This document shows, piece after piece, positions 7,093-9,489 of a stretch of 9,489 bases of DNA. The notes beneath the pieces were generated by a model. That model saw nothing but the letters and a program-made list of their open reading frames with translations. It made no database searches and was not told the origin of the DNA. How positions within the stretch are numbered: the stretch's first letter is position 1; every line of letters starts with the position of its first letter. This DNA is from an uncultured Roseburia sp. GTDB taxonomy: Bacteria; Bacillota; Clostridia; Lachnospirales; Lachnospiraceae. The translations under genes and the position numbers were made by a program. The stretch lies in NCBI GenBank assembly GCA_934292805.1, contig CAKQXQ010000067.1:1-9489 (forward strand), given 5' to 3'.

Positions 7093-7196
7093 CAACAAAA
7101 AGAAATAGCATCCCACACCGTCCAAAGTTTAGGATGCTATTCTTATAAACATTTTAACACTGAGGGCAAATCGGAGTCATATCCGATTCACTTTCT
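7093..7196 (-). ncRNA. Candidate small RNA of about 104 nt between promoter and terminator
   Basis: A consensus promoter (7203-7231) should start transcription near 7196, and a terminator ends at about 7093-7095. Between them there is no credible gene, only an eight-codon frame beginning MTPICPQC without a good binding site. The RNA would hold a 5' hairpin, AATCGGA (7169-7175) with TCCGATT (7182-7188), an unpaired A/T-rich stretch, and the terminator stem with an unusually long 18-base loop. Hairpin, linker and terminator hairpin is the usual layout of a bacterial trans-acting small RNA. It could instead be the leader of a gene that was lost by deletion. Confidence 0.45.
7095..7141 (-). terminator. 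Terminator with perfect 10-bp stem and 18-base loop
   Basis: AATAGCATCC (7104-7113) pairs perfectly with GGATGCTATT (7132-7141). On the minus strand the stem is followed by TCTTTTTG. The 18-base loop is long for a plain terminator and could be functional. Confidence 0.75.
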
Positions 7197-7202
7197 GATT
7201 AG

Positions 7203-7238
7203 ATTATACACTAGGGCATTTGAGAAATCAAGTGCCCT
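7203..7238 (-). promoter_or_regulatory. Sigma-A promoter overlapped by a dyad operator
   Basis: On the minus strand TTGATT (7226-7231) is exactly 17 bases from TATAAT (7203-7208). An inverted repeat, AGGGCATTTGA (7213-7223) with TCAAGTGCCCT (7228-7238), one mismatch in 11, covers the -35 and most of the spacer. That placement is what a repressor site would have. No regulator gene is nearby. Confidence 0.65.
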
Positions 7239-7259
7239 TTAAACTTAAATGGCAGATCC

Positions 7260-7433
7260 TGTACTACGATAGGACCTTGCTTTGACACTTCTATTTTCTC
7301 TGATGAATACTCCGACTTCGGTGAATTCACAGGCTCTTTTGTCGGTATTACCTGCGGTGACCGTATGATGCACAAGCATACGGCAGATTTTGACTTTTTT
7401 GATTATAAAGCTGATGAAAAGGCAAATGTATAG
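7260..7433 (+). pseudogene. 3' remnant of a GH43 glycosidase (beta-xylosidase/arabinofuranosidase type)
   Basis: The plus-strand frame ending in TAG at 7431-7433 encodes TTIGPCFDTSIFSDEY, then FGEFTGSFVGITCGDR, then HTADFDFFDY and a short polar tail. This closely resembles the C-terminal beta-sandwich end of family 43 xylosidases/arabinofuranosidases, where a T-G-x-F-V-G strand and a final A-D-F-D-x-F-x-Y strand are conserved. Such enzymes are normally about 500 residues. Here the frame is broken by a stop at 7221-7223, there is no start codon, and the upstream sequence is unrelated promoter and terminator DNA. Only about 57 codons survive, although the terminator after the gene is still present. 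Family assignment is from remembered motifs. Confidence 0.7.
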
Positions 7434-7454
7434 TAAGAACTTTGATTATCCAAG

Positions 7455-7490
7455 AAAAACGGAGCTGTCTATTCGACCGCCCCGTTTTTT
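7455..7490. terminator. Bidirectional rho-independent terminator
   Basis: AAAAACGG (7455-7462) pairs with CCGTTTTT (7482-7489). T-runs follow on both strands. It lies just past the stop of the small minus-strand gene (7497) and 21 bases past the end of the GH43 remnant, so it serves, or once served, both. Confidence 0.8.
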
Positions 7491-7496
7491 ATCTAC

Positions 7497-7577
7497 TTAT
7501 TCATAAATATGTTTTTTCTTATCTTTTGCTTTTACCTGTTTTTTCTTTAACATATGTTTTGGATTTTTGTCTGCCAT
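7497..7577 (-). CDS. 26-aa lysine-rich microprotein downstream of hsp20
   Basis: A 27-codon minus-strand frame begins MADKNPKHML and ends KDKKKHIYE. Ten of 26 residues are lysine, with two histidines and only three acidic residues, so the peptide is very basic, with no membrane segment or signal peptide. An excellent ribosome binding site (AAGGAAGG, 7585-7592) sits seven bases before the ATG. The frame begins 68 bases after the hsp20 stop with no clear promoter between, and ends seven bases before a strong terminator, so it is very probably the last gene of the CIRCE-controlled hsp20 transcript. I do not recognise a family. A nucleic-acid-binding, ribosome-associated or chaperone-accessory role would fit the charge but is a guess. 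Most gene callers would miss it for its length. Confidence 0.75.
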   Translation of the reverse strand: MADKNPKHMLKKKQVKAKDKKKHIYE

Positions 7578-7598
7578 AATGTATCCTTCCTTTCCAAT

Positions 7599-7608
7599 GC
7601 CTATAGGC
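7599..7608. other. Perfect 10-bp palindrome in the hsp20-microprotein gap
   Basis: GCCTATAGGC is a perfect palindrome about seven bases upstream of the microprotein ribosome binding site. It may be a chance occurrence, a protein site or a small RNA structure. Confidence 0.25.
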
Positions 7609-7645
7609 TTTCCGGTCTGTAGGTTACTTCTTATGCTGTATTACA

Positions 7646-8098
7646 TTATCCTTCGATTGCGATGAATTTGCGTTCCGGAACTGCCGGTTTTGCTTCTTTT
7701 TTCGGAATAAACAGTTTTAAGATACCATGTTTGAACTCGCCTTTGATATCTTCCTCTGTCATATCTTCACCAACATAGAAACTACGCTCACAGGAACCTG
7801 TATAACGTTCTCTTCGGATATACTTTCCGGTATCCTTCTCCTGCTCATCTTTATCAAGACCTTTTGCAGCGGCGATGGACAAATATCCATTGTCTAATGA
7901 TACCTTGATCTCATCTTTCTTAAATCCAGGCAGGTCAATGATCAGCTCATAGCCGTTATCCATTTCCTTTATATCTGTTTTCATAAGGTTCTTAGCATGT
8001 CTGCCATACAATTTCTTCTCAACCTTACTGTCATCATAGAATGGTAAATCAAACAAATCTTCAAATAAATCTTCTCCAAAAATACTAGGCATCAACAT
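7646..8098 (-). CDS. hsp20: Small heat shock protein, Hsp20/alpha-crystallin family, 150 aa
   Basis: This cytoplasmic holdase binds unfolding proteins during heat or other stress without ATP and passes them to DnaK. The N-terminus, MLMPSIFGEDLFEDLFDLPFY, is the short Phe-rich arm typical of clostridial Hsp20s. The alpha-crystallin domain spans about 40-134, with DLPGFKKDEIKVSLDNGYLSI at its core and the hallmark HGILKLFIPKK strand at 124-134. The tail ends KFIAIEG, and its IAI may act as the usual I-x-I oligomerisation motif. Length is normal. The ATG at 8098 has AAAAGGAG upstream; a second ATG two codons in is an alternative. A CIRCE operator over its promoter indicates HrcA repression. It is followed by a lysine-rich microprotein gene on the same transcript. 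Confidence 0.95.
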   Translation of the reverse strand: MLMPSIFGEDLFEDLFDLPFYDDSKVEKKLYGRHAKNLMKTDIKEMDNGYELIIDLPGFKKDEIKVSLDNGYLSIAAAKGLDKDEQEKDTGKYIRRERYTGSCERSFYVGEDMTEEDIKGEFKHGILKLFIPKKEAKPAVPERKFIAIEG

Positions 8099-8147
8099 AA
8101 GTCATCTCTCCTTTTCTACGGTATCCGCTCTTTCGTGGATATCTCAT
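8085..8147 (-). CDS. Possible 20-codon upstream ORF overlapping the hsp20 start
   Basis: In the hsp20 leader an ATG at 8145-8147 opens a 20-residue basic frame (MRYPRKSGYRR onward) that ends at TAG 8085-8087, inside hsp20 in another frame, overlapping its start by 14 bases. A weak AAGG lies nine bases before the ATG. If translated it could couple to, or interfere with, hsp20 initiation. It may equally be chance. Confidence 0.2.
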   Translation of the reverse strand: MRYPRKSGYRRKGEMTYVDA

Positions 8148-8258
8148 GCTTTATTACCTTGTTTCTTTGGAACTGGGATGTTCGGGGAACTCACAGGCTT
8201 TTCTTTCTTAAATCATTTCTGATCTTTTTATCCTTCTTTTGTTCCTTTCCTTTGTTCT
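8099..8258 (-). promoter_or_regulatory. Long hsp20 5' leader, possible RNA thermometer
   Basis: The predicted start site (about 8258) is some 160 bases before the hsp20 ATG. The leader is purine-rich at its 5' end and has a hairpin-prone stretch just before the ribosome binding site, with GATATCC and GGATACC separated by ten bases (8117-8143 region). Small heat shock genes often carry thermosensing leaders, but I see no classic ROSE or four-U element and no strong pairing to AAAAGGAG. Reading frames here are short. Confidence 0.3.
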
Positions 8259-8264
8259 GATTAC

Positions 8265-8293
8265 GTTATACACCCGTTTATTAGCACTGTCAA
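8265..8293 (-). promoter_or_regulatory. hsp20 sigma-A promoter
   Basis: On the minus strand a perfect TTGACA (8288-8293) is 17 bases from TATAAC (8265-8270), five of six matching consensus. The -35 lies inside the CIRCE element, so HrcA binding would block polymerase directly. Confidence 0.88.
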
Positions 8294-8307
8294 GAGATGA
8301 GTGCTAA
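8281..8307. promoter_or_regulatory. CIRCE operator (HrcA binding site)
   Basis: TTAGCACTG (8281-8289), nine bases, then GAGTGCTAA (8299-8307). This matches the consensus TTAGCACTC-N9-GAGTGCTAA with a single mismatch at the last base of the first arm. That base belongs to the TTGACA -35 hexamer on the other strand, which may explain the deviation. CIRCE normally controls groESL and dnaK operons through the HrcA repressor. Here it controls hsp20. Confidence 0.95.
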
Positions 8308-8353
8308 TTATTTTGTGAAGATTTTGTGAACAGATACGAGCCATGCAAAATAG

Positions 8354-8400
8354 CAAAAATAAACGCCCTGCAAGTTTACTTGCAAAGGCGTCTATTTTTG
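8354..8400. terminator. Long-stem terminator after the GH35-like gene
   Basis: The outer arm CAAAAATAAACGCC (8354-8367) pairs with GGCGTCTATTTTTG (8387-8400) with one mismatch, and an inner TGCAAG/CTTGCA stem (8369-8374, 8379-8384) continues it after a small bulge. It lies 25 bases past the GH35-like stop and upstream of the hsp20 promoter. The A/T outer arms let it work in both directions. Confidence 0.8.
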
Positions 8401-8424
8401 CCTATATCGTAAGAGCTTCATCTT

Positions 8425-9489
8425 CTATTCATCTCCATATAAAAAGAGTTTTATCTTCACCAGCCGGTATTCCTCAAATGTAATCGTTGCTGCTTCGTCA
8501 CCGTTTAATCTTCTGCCTGCCACCCAGCTGCCTTCCGAAAAAGCTCCTTCCTCATAAGATAAAATATCACAGTGCTCCCGCGTCTTGTCATTCGAACAGA
8601 TTTCAATCTGGCATGCATTTGCAAACATATAAAAAGTATCTTCCTCTGCCTTTAAAATAAGACATACGCCTTTTTGTTCTCCCTGCCCTGAAACCGCCAT
8701 CTGCACGCGGAATCTGTAATCTTCAAATAACATTTCTCCTGTACCATCTTTACAGTTTTCTGCAATCACTGCCTGAAGATTGTCTGTTCCATAATTGTCC
8801 GAAAACAGATCTATCATGCTTCCTAACGTTGACGCACAGTAATGGTACTCCTTTACATCCTGTGGTATGGAAAGTAATGGGTCTTTCACATCCACCCCGA
8901 AGAGATGTGCTGTGGCAGAGTTGAACGGTTTTCCCATATCCTCAAAGCCAAACGGTGCAAAGCAGACTGCATGATAATGTCCGATTGCATACACAAGCCT
9001 TGGTGCACAGTGGGAATGTGTCGCCGTTTCCGGAATGAAAAGTGGATTGCCAAGCTTGGTATACTCCTCGCAGATATCGGTAAAATTATGTACATAAATA
9101 TCCGGTGCATAGATATCAATAGACGGGGCTGCATAATTCCACACCTCCATCATTTTGGCAACCGGTCCACCGGATGGATATACTCCAGGCTCTGTCCCCT
9201 GTGTCAGCCAGCTGTTGACCGCCATCGGAAGATCATACTCTGCTTTTCCGGCTGCTGCGACATATTCTACATAACTTGCAATATGATATGCAGAAAAAAT
9301 TTCATCTGCTGCCAGACCAAAAACCTCTCTCCATCCTTTTTCTTTTCCGCATTTTTCCATACCATCCTGCCCACTGTCTGGAGTTATTTTTCTCTCTGCC
9401 CCGGCATTCTGATTTTGCCATACATTTTTCAAAGATTCATCCATCTCATCTGTATGGTTTTCCAGATAATCCACAAGCCCCTGCGGCGG
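8425..9489 (-). CDS. GH35 beta-galactosidase-like enzyme with DUF5597-type C-terminus, partial
   Basis: The minus-strand frame is open to the right edge (it reads PPQGLVDYLENH from the last base), so this is the C-terminal part, about 354 codons, of a longer gene. The GTG at 9474 is internal to the coding sequence. The family usually has about 520-550 residues. Seen here are the end of the clan-A (beta/alpha)8 barrel, with WREVFGLAADEIF, YVEYVAAAGKAEYDLPMAVNSWL, YPSGGPVAKMMEVWNYAAPSID, APDIYVHNF and GNPLFIPET, then a C-terminal beta domain ending near the stop. The Glu of FIPE (residue 149 from the GTG) is in the position of the catalytic nucleophile. The acid/base Glu would be outside the window. 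Probable substrates are beta-galactosides of plant polysaccharides. Whether it is secreted cannot be judged without the N-terminus. Confidence 0.85.
   Translation of the reverse strand, partial: PPQGLVDYLENHTDEMDESLKNVWQNQNAGAERKITPDSGQDGMEKCGKEKGWREVFGLAADEIFSAYHIASYVEYVAAAGKAEYDLPMAVNSWLTQGTEPGVYPSGGPVAKMMEVWNYAAPSIDIYAPDIYVHNFTDICEEYTKLGNPLFIPETATHSHCAPRLVYAIGHYHAVCFAPFGFEDMGKPFNSATAHLFGVDVKDPLLSIPQDVKEYHYCASTLGSMIDLFSDNYGTDNLQAVIAENCKDGTGEMLFEDYRFRVQMAVSGQGEQKGVCLILKAEEDTFYMFANACQIEICSNDKTREHCDILSYEEGAFSEGSWVAGRRLNGDEAATITFEEYRLVKIKLFLYGDE

Noticed and set aside
7160..7186. Eight-codon frame MTPICPQC in the small-RNA candidate
   Set aside because: There is no acceptable ribosome binding site and it is too short to judge. 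The CPQC could be a relic of a zinc-ribbon protein start, but this is not supportable.

Overview
The window looks like a piece of a low-GC, Gram-positive gut Clostridia genome, most likely Lachnospiraceae (Blautia/Roseburia/Dorea-like). The reasons are the protein sequence style, strong purine-rich ribosome binding sites, sigma-A promoters, a CIRCE heat-shock operator and a gene content of plant-sugar use plus an ABC exporter cassette. The genus is an inference. All intact genes lie on the minus strand, so they are read from right to left. Only a gene tail at the left edge and a decayed GH43 tail are on the plus strand. I see no rRNA, tRNA, CRISPR array or intact transposase.

Layout from left to right: (1) 1-93 is the last 30 codons of an unrecognised plus-strand gene. 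(2) 94-531 has no credible gene but holds a 268-bp imperfect palindrome (215-482), the most striking unexplained structure. (3) 532-3991 is a three-gene MacAB-type exporter operon, transcribed adaptor, then ATPase, then permease, with 2-bp and 1-bp junctions. Its promoter (4031-4059) has a good extended -10, a poor -35 and an upstream 11-bp-period direct repeat, which suggests control by an activator. (4) 4187-6970 is a rhamnose operon, rhaB then rhaA, with its own promoter, a structured 126-nt intercistronic gap and a strong terminator. rhaD is not here.

(5) 6971-7496 has no intact gene. It contains two minus-strand terminators, a consensus promoter overlapped by a dyad that would drive a roughly 100-nt RNA ending at the first terminator, the 3' remnant of a plus-strand GH43 glycosidase, and a bidirectional terminator. 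It reads as a deletion or insertion scar. (6) 7497-8307 is a heat-shock unit: CIRCE and sigma-A promoter, a leader of about 160 nt, hsp20, and a 26-codon lysine-rich microprotein gene with an excellent ribosome binding site, closed by the bidirectional terminator. (7) 8354-9489 is a terminator and the C-terminal two thirds of a GH35-type beta-galactosidase-like enzyme that runs off the right edge.

Working together: rhamnose catabolism, the GH35-like enzyme and the GH43 remnant fit a plant cell-wall (pectin/hemicellulose) niche. The exporter and the heat-shock unit are independent neighbours. The best candidates for something undescribed are the long palindrome, the CIRCE-linked lysine-rich microprotein, and the small-RNA-like unit upstream of rhaB.
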